From Azospirillum sp. B510 (GTDB lineage Bacteria; Pseudomonadota; Alphaproteobacteria; Azospirillales; Azospirillaceae): DNA of 64,000 nt. This document shows positions 7,573-16,594 of this stretch, one piece after another. A program made the translations under genes and the position numbers. The first letter of the stretch is position 1, and each line of letters starts with the position of its first letter. The stretch covers positions 2,819,001 to 2,883,000 of the forward strand of contig NC_013854.1 of the NCBI RefSeq assembly GCF_000010725.1, given 5' to 3'. A model generated the notes under the pieces. That model was given only the letters and a program-made list of their open reading frames with translations, was not told the DNA's origin and made no database searches.

Positions 7573-8580
7573 TCAAAAGAATTTACTCATATATTCCAGC
7601 CGCTGGCGGTCGGCGAGTTGCGACAACTCCAGCAGGTTGCGGCGCCTGGCCTCGTCCAGCCCTTGCTGGATCGCGGCGCGCTTCAGCTGGTCGGTCGCCT
7701 GCGCGTCCTTGCGTTCGCTCTCGCTGGAATTGGTCAGCCCCAGCAGGATCGCCTCGCCGGAACCGTCCTGCGCCGTGACCCCACGCGCCCCCAACCCGGC
7801 GCGGGTCTTGCCGACCGCCTGGCGCAGAGCGGCCAGCCGGCGCTGCTCGGCGGCATCGGCGGCGGCGGTCAACTGGGCGAGCTGCGTCTGGGCGTCGCTC
7901 TCCCTGGCGCGGACGGCCTCGTCCTGGCTGGCGCGCAGCTGGGCCAGCGTCTGCTCCTGGGCGGAGCGGAAATCATCCATCTCCCTGGCCCGCGCCGCCG
8001 CCGCGGCGGCAGCGGCGGCCTCGTCCCTCTGACGCTGAAGCTCCTGCTCGCGTTGACGCAACTCGGCGTCATGCGCCCATTGGCGGGCCTGCGCCTCGGC
8101 CTCCAGCTGGGCCTGCTGCTGGCGGGCGGCGGCGGCGGCCTGGGCGTTTCGTTCGGCCGCGGTCGCCTCTTCACGGTACTTCTGCTCCAGCGCCGCCTGC
8201 TGCGCGGCGGCCTGGGCCGCGTCCTGCTGGCGCCTGTATTCCAGCTCGGCCGCCGCCCGCTCGGCGGCCTGCTGGGCGGCCGTCTGTTGCGCGGCCACCT
8301 GCGCCGCATCCTGCTGACGCCTGTACTCCAGTTCGGCCGCCGCCCGCTCGGCGGCCTGCTGGGCGGCGCTCTGTTGCGCGGCCACCTGCTCCGCGTCCCG
8401 CTGGCGCTTGTACTCCAGTTCGGCCGCCGCCTGTTGCGCCGCCTGCTGGGCGGCGGCCTGTTGGGCGGCGGCCTGTTGCGCCGCGGCGCCGGACTGGCCG
8501 GCATTGGCGTTGCGCACGGTGCCGATGACGGAGTTCGCCAGCGGCAGCGCCGTGCTCACGAGGGGAGTGATACCACCCAT
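7573..8580 (-). CDS. Ala/Gln-rich coiled-coil phage internal protein
   Basis: Protein of 335 aa, nearly all predicted alpha-helical coiled coil. After a short hydrophobic start (GGITPLVSTALPLANSVIG) come A/Q-rich blocks and three tandem copies of a 29-residue unit built on AELEYRRQQDA. The C-terminal third (LRQAVGKTRAGLGARGVTAQDGSGEAILLGL) is less repetitive and resembles internal virion proteins of the T7 gp14 type, which also sit between the nozzle and fibre genes. Start ATG 8580 overlaps the stop of the gp12-like gene (ATGA). Such proteins usually leave the capsid to form a channel in the host envelope. The assignment rests on position and composition rather than on a catalytic motif. Confidence 0.55.
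   Translation of the reverse strand: MGGITPLVSTALPLANSVIGTVRNANAGQSGAAAQQAAAQQAAAQQAAQQAAAELEYKRQRDAEQVAAQQSAAQQAAERAAAELEYRRQQDAAQVAAQQTAAQQAAERAAAELEYRRQQDAAQAAAQQAALEQKYREEATAAERNAQAAAAARQQQAQLEAEAQARQWAHDAELRQREQELQRQRDEAAAAAAAAARAREMDDFRSAQEQTLAQLRASQDEAVRARESDAQTQLAQLTAAADAAEQRRLAALRQAVGKTRAGLGARGVTAQDGSGEAILLGLTNSSESERKDAQATDQLKRAAIQQGLDEARRRNLLELSQLADRQRLEYMSKFF
8206..8466 (-). repeat. 87-bp tandem repeat inside the coiled-coil gene
   Basis: Three consecutive copies with an 87-base period; for instance the same TCGGCCGCCGC string starts at 8246, 8333 and 8420. The period is 29 codons, so the reading frame is kept and the protein gains whole helical repeats. Copies are close but not identical. 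Outer limits are approximate. Confidence 0.8.
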
Positions 8581-10475
8581 CAGTCGTTCACCTTCAATTC
8601 CATGGTTACGGACAGCAGCGTGAAAGGCAGCGGCGCGTCCTGCTCGATCCGCCACAGCGGCAGGTCGGTGTCATGACGCCAGCCGAGCGCCCGCAGCCGG
8701 CGGTCGCCGGACACACGCGGCGGCACCCCGCCGGGCGGTTGCGGTCCCAGCCGGTGAAGCGGAAGTTCCTGCAACCCGCGCCCCAGATCGACGCGCAGCG
8801 CCGCCGTCTCCTCCAGCCGGAAGGTGACGGCGACCAGCCGGACAAGGTCGGCGCCGGTCGCCTGCCCCAGCAGGTTGGGCGGCAGCGGCTCGATCCGGTG
8901 GCTGTAGGGTAGCCCGATCTCGACTTTGCGCGCCGGCGGGTCGAGCGTGACGCTGCCGGCCTGCACGGTGGCGGGCGGGCGGACCACCCCGTCGGCGACG
9001 ATGGCGACGCTCCGCCCCTCCAGATGCGCCAACCCGCCCCAGACGGCGGTCGCGTCGACCCGTTCGGCGGTGATGGCGGCGTCGAGGTTCAGCCCGTCGT
9101 CGAAGCGCTCGATGGTCCAGAAGCCGCGCCGCTCCACCAGCGCATAGACCTCGTCCCCCACCGCGGCGACGGAGCGCACCGCCCCGTCGGTCTCCAGCAG
9201 GGTCCAGGCGGTGACATCCTCCGCCCGGTAGGCGGTGAGCGCCCCCAGCGTGCCGTCCTCCATCGCCACGAACAGCAGCCGGCGGTTCTGGTCGTAATCC
9301 TGGTCGCGCGGGCTCGCCACCAGATGGCGGGCCAGCAGGGCCAGATCGTTGGCCTGATAGGCGGCCTCGGTGTCGGTGAAGAGGAATTCGCGGATTTCGC
9401 GCCGGTTGCGCGGCACGAACAGCGTCGCCCCCTCCACGTCGCGCGGCGGGATGGCGCGGTCCATCGGCGAGCCGATCCGCGTCTGCCGCTTGACCTGCAT
9501 GCTCTGTGGGGTCAGCGGGTCGCCGGTCACCATATATTCGGCGCCCGAGGTGAAGACCTGGAGATGCCGGCCGGAGAAGACGGCGCGCACCGCGTTCACC
9601 TGATCGGACAGGATGCCGAACTCGATGGCCTGATCGTCCAGCCCCTCGCCCAGGTCGAAGTTCCAGATCTGGGCCGAACGCGACAGCCACAGCCGGTTGG
9701 GCAGGTCGCGCGACCCGCCGATCACCAGCCGGTCCTGGTGGAAGGCCGCCGACACCGGCCAGCCGCGCAAGGCGGAGAAGGCCTGCTCCTCCCATTGGGG
9801 GGTCGGCTGGGTGTCGGCCAGCGTCTCCTTCACCGTGGCGTTGACCTGGGTGGCCGACACCACGCCGGTGACCAGCAGTTGCTTGCCCCTGATGCGGAGG
9901 CGGGTGCCGTCCTGGCGCGGATCGAACACCGGAGCCGACGCGGTGACGGTGATCGCCCCGCCCGTGCCGGACGGCGTCACCGTCACCGCCGGATCGCCGA
10001 AGCGGTGGAAGGGCGTGCGCACCAGCCCTCCCTCGACCGCGAAGGCCCACTCCGCCAGCGCCCATCCCCCGTCGTCGCCGCGCGTCAGCTTGCGCGGCGG
10101 CAGGTCGGGATGGCAGACCAGCAGCGTATCGGCGCTCTGCGTCCAGGTGATCTGCGCCAGTTGCGTCAACGTCCAGGGTGCGGCGACCGAGGCCAGCCGG
10201 CTCCCGCCTTGGAACACGTCGATCCGGCGGTCGGTGAAGACCAGCAGATAGGTCTGCTCGCTGTTGCGCTCGAACGCCACCAGCCGGCCGTCGCCGGGGG
10301 CCAGCGCGGTGAAGGCGAGGCCGGAGCGCCGCGTCACCCCGCCGGTCGGATCTATGAACAGGTTGCGCAGGGCCAGCGCGCCGTTGTCGTAGGCCTTGAG
10401 ATCGCCGCGCCCGAGCAGACGGCGCGACACTTCGCCGGCGGTGAAGTTGGTCTTGACCTGATGCAGCCGCCCCAT
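8580..10475 (-). CDS. phage tail nozzle-like beta protein (gp12-like position)
   Basis: Protein of 631 aa beginning MGRLHQVKTNFTAGEVSRRL. The opening pattern FTAGEVS-x-RLLGR-DL and LRNLFIDPTGGVTRRSG is shared by a podovirus structural family that builds the tail or nozzle. The rest is beta-strand rich with repeating blocks, as expected for a propeller-like tail protein. It lies directly after the gp11-like adaptor gene (13 bases) and before the internal protein gene, as gp12 does in T7. ATG 10475 follows GGGGAGGG; a GTG at 10478 is an alternative one codon upstream. The family assignment is from memory of the N-terminal signature; nozzle function is inferred from gene order. Confidence 0.65.
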   Translation of the reverse strand: MGRLHQVKTNFTAGEVSRRLLGRGDLKAYDNGALALRNLFIDPTGGVTRRSGLAFTALAPGDGRLVAFERNSEQTYLLVFTDRRIDVFQGGSRLASVAAPWTLTQLAQITWTQSADTLLVCHPDLPPRKLTRGDDGGWALAEWAFAVEGGLVRTPFHRFGDPAVTVTPSGTGGAITVTASAPVFDPRQDGTRLRIRGKQLLVTGVVSATQVNATVKETLADTQPTPQWEEQAFSALRGWPVSAAFHQDRLVIGGSRDLPNRLWLSRSAQIWNFDLGEGLDDQAIEFGILSDQVNAVRAVFSGRHLQVFTSGAEYMVTGDPLTPQSMQVKRQTRIGSPMDRAIPPRDVEGATLFVPRNRREIREFLFTDTEAAYQANDLALLARHLVASPRDQDYDQNRRLLFVAMEDGTLGALTAYRAEDVTAWTLLETDGAVRSVAAVGDEVYALVERRGFWTIERFDDGLNLDAAITAERVDATAVWGGLAHLEGRSVAIVADGVVRPPATVQAGSVTLDPPARKVEIGLPYSHRIEPLPPNLLGQATGADLVRLVAVTFRLEETAALRVDLGRGLQELPLHRLGPQPPGGVPPRVSGDRRLRALGWRHDTDLPLWRIEQDAPLPFTLLSVTMELKVND

Positions 10476-10488
10476 CACGCCCTCCCCT

Positions 10489-11058
10489 TCATGCTCTCGC
10501 GTCGATCAGGGTGAAGTCCTCGAAGCCGGGCTGGCTGTCCTGCTGGGCGTCGATCTGGCGGGCGCGGCGGAACTCGCTTTCGGCGAGCTGGGCCAGGAAC
10601 TCCGCCCGCGTCGAGCTTTCCGTCAGCGGCAGGCAGAATTCGGCGGCGAGCCGGGCGATCAGCGCCTGATCGAAGAAGGCGGGGAACGCCTCCTCCGCCG
10701 GACGGCCGATGTAGGACAGGGTGACGGCGCCGGCATCGCAAAGCAGCCTGCGGCCGTCGATGCGGTAGGGCAGCCCCCGTCCCCGCCCGTTGCCGCCCGC
10801 CCCCAGCGCCCGCAGCAAATCGGCGGGAAGCTGGAAGGCGAAGGCGTAGTCGGCGACCGGCGGCTCGGCCAGCCGCGGCAGTGTCGCCTGGACGCTGGCG
10901 AAGCTCCAGGCGCTGGCCGACAGCAGGGCGTCGCGCGTCGGCCCATAGAGGGCGGCGGCCACCTCCGCCTCGGCCGATCCGTCGTCGAAGGAGGCGATGG
11001 CGGTGGCGCCGAGCTTGATCAGCGCCCGGCCGCACAGGCCGATGGCGGTCAGGGCCAT
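10489..11058 (-). CDS. phage tail tubular protein A / gp11-like adaptor
   Basis: Protein of 189 aa. ALTAIGLCGRALIKLGATAIASFDDGSAEAEV, then ALYGPTRDALLSASAWSFA and FAFQLPADLLR, is the typical pattern of the T7 gp11 family. These proteins form a ring between portal and nozzle. The C-terminal helix (FRRARQIDAQQDSQPGF) is also typical. ATG 11058 is chosen because it opens this pattern. The gene is complete. Its presence without any recognisable portal gene in the window is the main oddity of the module. Confidence 0.8.
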   Translation of the reverse strand: MALTAIGLCGRALIKLGATAIASFDDGSAEAEVAAALYGPTRDALLSASAWSFASVQATLPRLAEPPVADYAFAFQLPADLLRALGAGGNGRGRGLPYRIDGRRLLCDAGAVTLSYIGRPAEEAFPAFFDQALIARLAAEFCLPLTESSTRAEFLAQLAESEFRRARQIDAQQDSQPGFEDFTLIDARA

Positions 11059-11087
11059 GGAATGAATCTCCGATGCGGGGGGCCGGA

Positions 11088-11360
11088 TCAGTCGCTGTTG
11101 GCGCCGCCGAACGGCGTCAGGTTGGCGACATCGACCGCCCCGCCGGCGCTGGCGGCGACCACCAGCATGCCGGCCTGCGGCGTGGCGCCGCCGACCGCGC
11201 AGTTCGCCAGCAGCATGTCGCCCACCCGCAGCAGGTCGGCGGCACCGTTGAAATAGCCGGCGGTGTCGACATCGGCCGCCGCATCGGCTGTGGTGTAATG
11301 CCAGAGCGTGAAGCCGTTCGCGTAGGCGAGCACGCTCAAATCCTTGGACGCATAGGCCAT
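11088..11360 (-). CDS. small phage head-associated protein
   Basis: Protein of 90 aa (DLSVLAYANGFTLWHYTT, then AAGYFNGAADLLRVGDMLLAN). Similar small proteins commonly sit directly behind the major capsid gene in podo- and siphoviruses, where they are thought to decorate or accompany the capsid. It has no membrane segment or signal peptide. The gene lies between capsid and adaptor, separated from the capsid gene by 114 bases that contain a palindromic repeat. Function is inferred from position. Confidence 0.65.
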   Translation of the reverse strand: MAYASKDLSVLAYANGFTLWHYTTADAAADVDTAGYFNGAADLLRVGDMLLANCAVGGATPQAGMLVVAASAGGAVDVANLTPFGGANSD

Positions 11361-11392
11361 GGACGGGGAACTCCGGATTTTGTGGGGGTACC

Positions 11393-11414
11393 CCCTCTCC
11401 CCCCGGGGAGAGGG
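11393..11414. repeat. G/C palindromic intergenic repeat
   Basis: CCCTCTCC-CCCCGG-GGAGAGGG, a near-perfect palindrome between the capsid and small head gene, followed by a G-rich tail. The same CCCTCTCCC/GGGAGAGGG theme occurs between ybaB and recR (47088-47234), and a related one between atpC and atpD (18139-18168), so it is probably a dispersed chromosomal repeat that has landed inside the phage module. Confidence 0.65.
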
Positions 11415-11474
11415 TCGGGGTGAGGGGGAGGCACAAGGAGGATTGGGTGGCGAGCAACGGCGTCGCGCGCCCGC

Positions 11475-12293
11475 TCAGCTCTCCAGGCAGCGCAGGGTCA
11501 CGACGCCGCTGGTGTCGATCAGTGCCGCGCCCTGGCTCATCATGTTGTTGACGAAGTGGGCCGCGCGGTCGCCGTGCCACGTGATGTCGGTCTTCACATC
11601 GGCGCCGGCCGCATGGCCAACCGCGGTCTTGTGATACCAGTGGCAGAGCCGGACGCCACCGTTCAGCGTCAGGCCGGAATGCGGCAGCCACAGCGTGCCG
11701 AGCCAGCGCTTGGCCTGGGTGCCGCGCCAGGGCAGCTCGTCGGTGCCGACATAGTCGGATCTGGCGAACTCCTCGATGCCCAGCAGCTGGCTCCACTGCT
11801 TCCAGCCGACGACGGCATAGCGCTGGCCATCGTCCGGCACGTCGGCCTCGCCCATCATCTCGAAGGCGGTCAGGATCTTGGCCTTGGTCAGTCCGTCGGT
11901 GGCGGCGCCGGCATAGCTGACGGACTTGTCCAGCTCGGCGATCAGCAGCTCGTCGGTCTTGCGGCCCAGCGCGTAGGCGCCGGCATTGGCGATGATCTGG
12001 CGCTCGTCGATGTTGGTCTTCAGCTCGTCCAGCCGGTCGACCCAGTCGCCGGCATAGAAGTCGTACAGCGCGCATTCCACCGGCGTGTGGTCCAGGTTCA
12101 TCACCGGAACCGCGCCGTGGCGCGACTTGGTGGAGGCGGCACCCTTGCCCACCTTCTGGAAGACGGTGGAGGCGCCCTGAACATTGTTCTTGCTGCGCAC
12201 CGTGTTGCGCAGTTTGGAGCCCATGCGCTGATAGGCCTCGTGGACCTCGCGCTCGAACTGCTTGACGAAAGCCTGGGCGATGCTGGTCGACAT
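11475..12293 (-). CDS. phage major capsid protein
   Basis: Protein of 272 aa. The N-terminal stretch (AQAFVKQFEREVHEAYQRMGSKLRNTVR) and the later motifs GKGAASTKSRHGAVPVMNLDH, DFYAGDWVDRLDELKTNID, ERQIIANAGAYALGRKTDE and MMSQGAALIDTSGVVTLRC fit a phage capsid family with an HK97-type shell fold. Length is complete. ATG 12293 has AGGAAG about 9 bases upstream. It is the first gene of the minus-strand phage module; the portal and scaffold genes that should precede it are absent, and upstream lie a host terminator and the fur operon. Confidence 0.75.
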   Translation of the reverse strand: MSTSIAQAFVKQFEREVHEAYQRMGSKLRNTVRSKNNVQGASTVFQKVGKGAASTKSRHGAVPVMNLDHTPVECALYDFYAGDWVDRLDELKTNIDERQIIANAGAYALGRKTDELLIAELDKSVSYAGAATDGLTKAKILTAFEMMGEADVPDDGQRYAVVGWKQWSQLLGIEEFARSDYVGTDELPWRGTQAKRWLGTLWLPHSGLTLNGGVRLCHWYHKTAVGHAAGADVKTDITWHGDRAAHFVNNMMSQGAALIDTSGVVTLRCLES

Positions 12294-12612
12294 GGGGAAT
12301 TCTTCCTTTCGCGTTCCTGCGGAGTCCGCCGGAAGCCGGCGGGCGGGGTCGGTCCGCCACCCGGTTGTCGGGAGCGCGTGCATGACGCACGGCCGGCCGC
12401 GGGCGGAGCGCGAAAACGAAAAGGGCCGGCCGGACTTGGAAATGTCCGGCCGGCCCTTTCCGGACCGAAGCGAGGGGGAGACCCTGCTGCTGTCGGGCGC
12501 TGGGTCCGGGGGACGGACCTATCGCCTTGACAGGATTGGTTTTAGGATTTTATGCGGAACATATCAAGGATTATTTTCATAAATCATCCTTCGGACCACA
12601 CCCCGCAGCCCT
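12294..12612. other. intergenic region between the fur operon and the phage capsid gene
   Basis: 319 bases without a gene. It contains the fur-operon terminator (12410-12459) and, closer to the fur side, an AT-rich patch (about 12526-12590). In that patch a minus-strand promoter-like pair TTGATA and TAAAAC, 17 bases apart, can be read. A transcript from it would meet the terminator before the capsid gene, so its role is unclear. No separate capsid promoter is obvious. Confidence 0.45.
12410..12459 (-). terminator. intrinsic terminator of the fur operon
   Basis: A perfect 15-bp stem, AAGGGCCGGCCGGAC (12421-12435) with GTCCGGCCGGCCCTT (12444-12458), has an 8-base loop. Read on the minus strand it is followed by TTTTCGTTTT. 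On the plus strand no T-run follows. It would stop transcripts of fur and the 74-aa gene before the phage genes. Confidence 0.8.
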
Positions 12613-12837
12613 TCAGTGCCGAACCGGCCCCGCCACCCAATGGCTGACGATGGTCTCGGCCTGGGCCGGCGGGATTTCCGGATGGTGGTAGCGGTAGACG
12701 GTGACCGCCGCCTCCAGCGCATAGCGCTCGGGCTGGCCACAGCGGCACAGGCCGGAATAGCAGCGCCGCACCGCGTCGCGGCAGGCGATGGCCTCGCCGA
12801 CCGGTTGGTCCGCCTCCGGGAACCGGGGATCGGTCAT
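12613..12837 (-). CDS. unrecognised Cys-containing protein coupled to fur
   Basis: Protein of 74 aa, not recognised. It has three closely placed Cys (ACRDAVRRCYSGLCRC holds four in 16 residues) and an Ala/His-rich helical C terminus (YHHPEIPPAQAETIVSHW). Its ATG at 12837 overlaps the fur stop in ATGA, so the two are co-translated. Four Cys and several His downstream of an iron regulator suggest metal or Fe-S binding, but that is inference only. A terminator follows about 150 bases later. Confidence 0.65.
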   Translation of the reverse strand: MTDPRFPEADQPVGEAIACRDAVRRCYSGLCRCGQPERYALEAAVTVYRYHHPEIPPAQAETIVSHWVAGPVRH

Positions 12838-13280
12838 GCACGCTCCTCCTTGTCCCGGATGTCGTCACCGGCATCATCCAACGGCACGCCGTAGATCTCC
12901 AGCCGGTGGCCGACGATCTTGTAGCCGAGCTCGCGGGCGATCCGCTCCTTCATCGCCTCCAGCTCCGGGCTGGCGAATTCGATGATCCGGCCGGTGCGGG
13001 TGTCGATCAGGTGATGATGGTGATCGGCGGTCGCCTCCTCGTAGCGCGCGCGCCCGTCGCCCAGATCAACGCGCTCGATCACCTGCGCGTCCTCCAGCAG
13101 CCGCATGGTGCGGTAGACGGTGGCGATCGAGATGCGCGGGTCGATCCGCACGGCCCGGCGATGCACCTCCTCCACGTCGGGATGGTCATCCGCCTCCGAC
13201 AACACCTGGGAAATGACGCGGCGCTGGCCGGTCATCTTCAGGCCCTTCTCCATGCACAACGCTTCCAGACGCGATGTCAT
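12834..13280 (-). CDS. fur: Fur family metal-responsive repressor
   Basis: Protein of 148 aa. An N-terminal winged helix (LKMTGQRRVISQVLSEADDHPDVEEVHRR, ISIATVYRTMRLLEDA) is followed by the dimerisation and metal domain (DHHHHLIDTRTGRIIEFASPELE, HRLEIYGVP). The position usually held by CxxC is replaced by DTRTG, which is typical of alphaproteobacterial Fur/Mur proteins. These sense iron or manganese without the structural zinc of E. coli Fur. Fur rather than Irr is favoured because the heme-regulatory motif of Irr is absent. It is divergent from sodC, and the shared region carries a Fur-box-like site that could serve both. Confidence 0.85.
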   Translation of the reverse strand: MTSRLEALCMEKGLKMTGQRRVISQVLSEADDHPDVEEVHRRAVRIDPRISIATVYRTMRLLEDAQVIERVDLGDGRARYEEATADHHHHLIDTRTGRIIEFASPELEAMKERIARELGYKIVGHRLEIYGVPLDDAGDDIRDKEERA

Positions 13281-13322
13281 AACCCCAACCCTGGTCTTTG
13301 CTTGCCGATGCCCCCATCATAC

Positions 13323-13337
13323 TGAAAATCGTTCGCA
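13323..13337. promoter_or_regulatory. possible Fur box between fur and sodC
   Basis: On the minus strand the site reads TGCGAACGATTTTCA. Compared with the palindromic TGCAAAT-N-ATTTGCA form used by alphaproteobacterial Fur/Mur, 11 of 14 defined positions agree, but only 4 of 7 arm pairs are complementary. It lies 43 bases upstream of the fur start and about 90 bases upstream of sodC. This is a weak but well-placed candidate for autoregulation and joint control of sodC. Confidence 0.35.
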
Positions 13338-13423
13338 ATCCCAGAGCGGTTTCGCGGCGGCGCGAAGTCGCGACCCAACCGCCGGCGGACCATGCGCCGG
13401 CCATGACGGAGGACTGAACCGAG

Positions 13424-13966
13424 ATGCCCCGTACGCTCCCCCTTCTGGTCGCCGGCCTCTGCCTGGCAAGCGCTCCCGCCATGGCCCAGCAGTCGCCCCC
13501 CACCCCGGCGCCAGCCCCGGCACCCGCAGCCCAGGCCGCCATCGCCGATGCGCAGGGCAAGCCGCTGGGCACGATCACCTTCACCAAATTCCCGCACGGC
13601 ATCCTGGTGCATGGTCAGCTGGACGGGCTGCCGCCGGGCTGGCACGGCATCCACATCCATGAGAACGGCGCCTGCACCCCCGATTTCAAGGCGGCCGGCG
13701 GCCATTTCGGCGCCCAGGGCTCCCAGCACGGGCTGGAGGCGGCGCACATGCATTATGGCGAGCTTCCCAACATCTGGGCCAACGAGGCCGGCAAGGCCGG
13801 GTTCGAGGCGATCACCCACATGGTGACCCTGACCGACGGCGCCGATGGCCTGTTCAAGCCGGGCGGCACGGCGATCATCATCCATGCCCAGCCCGACGAT
13901 TATCTGAGCCAGCCGGCCGGCAACTCCGGCGACCGCTTCGCCTGCGGCGTCATCAGGAAGCCGTAA
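13424..13966 (+). CDS. sodC: periplasmic Cu/Zn superoxide dismutase
   Basis: Protein of 180 aa. The N-terminal 21 residues form a Sec signal peptide (LPLLVAGLCLASAPAMA, cleavage after AMAQ), then a Pro/Ala linker and the Cu/Zn SOD domain. Copper and zinc ligands are visible in GIHIHENGAC, GGHFGAQGSQHG and HMHYGELPN, the disulfide Cys in NGAC and FACGVI, and the active-site Arg in the C-terminal GNSGDRFACGVI. It dismutates superoxide in the periplasm. GGAGGA lies about 11 bases before ATG 13424. It is divergent from fur. Confidence 0.92.
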   Translation: MPRTLPLLVAGLCLASAPAMAQQSPPTPAPAPAPAAQAAIADAQGKPLGTITFTKFPHGILVHGQLDGLPPGWHGIHIHENGACTPDFKAAGGHFGAQGSQHGLEAAHMHYGELPNIWANEAGKAGFEAITHMVTLTDGADGLFKPGGTAIIIHAQPDDYLSQPAGNSGDRFACGVIRKP

Positions 13967-14286
13967 GCTCCGGCGAACGGCACCGGGGCGCGGCCATATG
14001 CCGCGACCCCACGGCGGCGGCTCGCGCCCCCTTCTTTCCCGCCCGGCATCCGCTCCGTCAATGCGAATCGGGCGGCGCACCCCTGCCGCGCACCGAGTTT
14101 GCTTGCCAAATCAAGCCACCGGCCCTATCTGTCCGGGGTCGGACGGCGCCCGGCGCCGCGCAAGCCTGCGCAGGCACCTGATCGCCCGCCGCCCGACGGC
14201 TCCGCGCCAACCCGCCGCGGAGCGCGCAAGCCCGGCCGCTCCCTCCTGGCGCGGCCCCCATTCTGGTGACCAGGACCATCACTTCC
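13967..14286. other. leader region upstream of rhlE
   Basis: 320 bases, GC-rich, without a convincing gene on either strand. RhlE-type helicases often have long, cold-regulated leaders, but I see no recognisable cold-shock element, hairpin terminator or promoter here. Confidence 0.4.
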
Positions 14287-15804
<1,518 letters not shown>

Positions 15805-15842
15805 TCCCGGCACAAGCGGGCAAAAGACGGTCTAAAAACGAC

Positions 15843-15877
15843 AAGGCCCCGTCTCGCAAGGGACGGGGCCTTCTTTT
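15843..15877. terminator. bidirectional terminator between rhlE and the GST gene
   Basis: Perfect 11-bp stem AAGGCCCCGTC (15843-15853) with GACGGGGCCTT (15862-15872). CTTTT follows on the plus strand and TTGTCGTTTTT on the minus strand. It serves the convergent rhlE and glutathione transferase genes. Confidence 0.88.
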
Positions 15878-15898
15878 CATCGGAACCGGCAGGCTTGT

Positions 15899-16513
15899 TC
15901 AGCCCTGGGCCTCCACGGCATGGGCCGCCTGAACCGCCGGACGGGCGGCGACGCGCTCGGCGAAGGCCACCAGATCAGGGAAGGGCGACAGATCGAAGCC
16001 GATGCGCGGCAGCCAGCTCAGCACCGTGTAGGCATAGGCGTCGGCGACGGTGAAGACATCGCCGGTCAGGTAGGGCTTGCCCTCCAGCTGCTGGTTGAGC
16101 ACCGACAGCTTGCCCCCGAAAACCTTGGCGGCGAAGCCCTTGTAGGTCTCCGACACGACATCCTTCAGCATCGGGAACAGCGGGACGACGCCCTTGTGCA
16201 GCTCCGTGGCGATGAAGTTCAGCAGCTCCTGCATGCGGTAGCGCTCCATGCTTCCCGCTGCCGGAACAAGCCCGCTGCCCGGCGCCTTGTCGGCGACATA
16301 CTGGACGATCACCGCCCCCTCGGTCAGGATACCGCCCTCATCAAGCGCCAGGGTCGGCACCTGCCCCTTCGGGTTCACCGCGCGGAAGTCGCTGCCGTCG
16401 GCCAGGGTCTTGGTGACGAGATCGACCTTGACCAGCTCGAACTCCAGACCGGCCTCGCGCAGCACGATGTGCGGCGCCAGCGAGCAGGCGCCCTGCTTGT
16501 AATAGAGCTTCAT
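15899..16513 (-). CDS. glutathione S-transferase, beta class
   Basis: Protein of 204 aa. An N-terminal thioredoxin-like domain (MKLYYKQGACSLAPHIVLREAG) has Cys10, the catalytic or mixed-disulfide Cys of bacterial beta-class GSTs, then NPKGQVPTL with the cis-Pro and TEGAVIVQYVAD. The all-helical C-terminal domain includes LTGDVFTVADAYAYTVLSW. It conjugates glutathione to electrophiles and reduces mixed disulfides in the cytoplasm. It is monocistronic, bounded downstream by the terminator shared with rhlE. Confidence 0.9.
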   Translation of the reverse strand: MKLYYKQGACSLAPHIVLREAGLEFELVKVDLVTKTLADGSDFRAVNPKGQVPTLALDEGGILTEGAVIVQYVADKAPGSGLVPAAGSMERYRMQELLNFIATELHKGVVPLFPMLKDVVSETYKGFAAKVFGGKLSVLNQQLEGKPYLTGDVFTVADAYAYTVLSWLPRIGFDLSPFPDLVAFAERVAARPAVQAAHAVEAQG

Positions 16514-16594
16514 GTCTCCGAAACCCTCTTTGGTTGGTTGGCGACGCCATGGCTACCCCAAAAGGCGGTGGCGCCGCCAGCGTTCTGAAGGGCG

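Noticed and set aside
8206-8466. Tandem 87-bp units considered as a CRISPR-like or minisatellite array
   Set aside because: There are no spacers, the copies are directly adjacent and the period is a multiple of three inside a coding frame.
12526-12560. Plus-strand promoter TTGACA with TTATGC 17 bases downstream
   Set aside because: The -10 is poor and nothing on the plus strand follows; the patch may matter for the minus strand instead.
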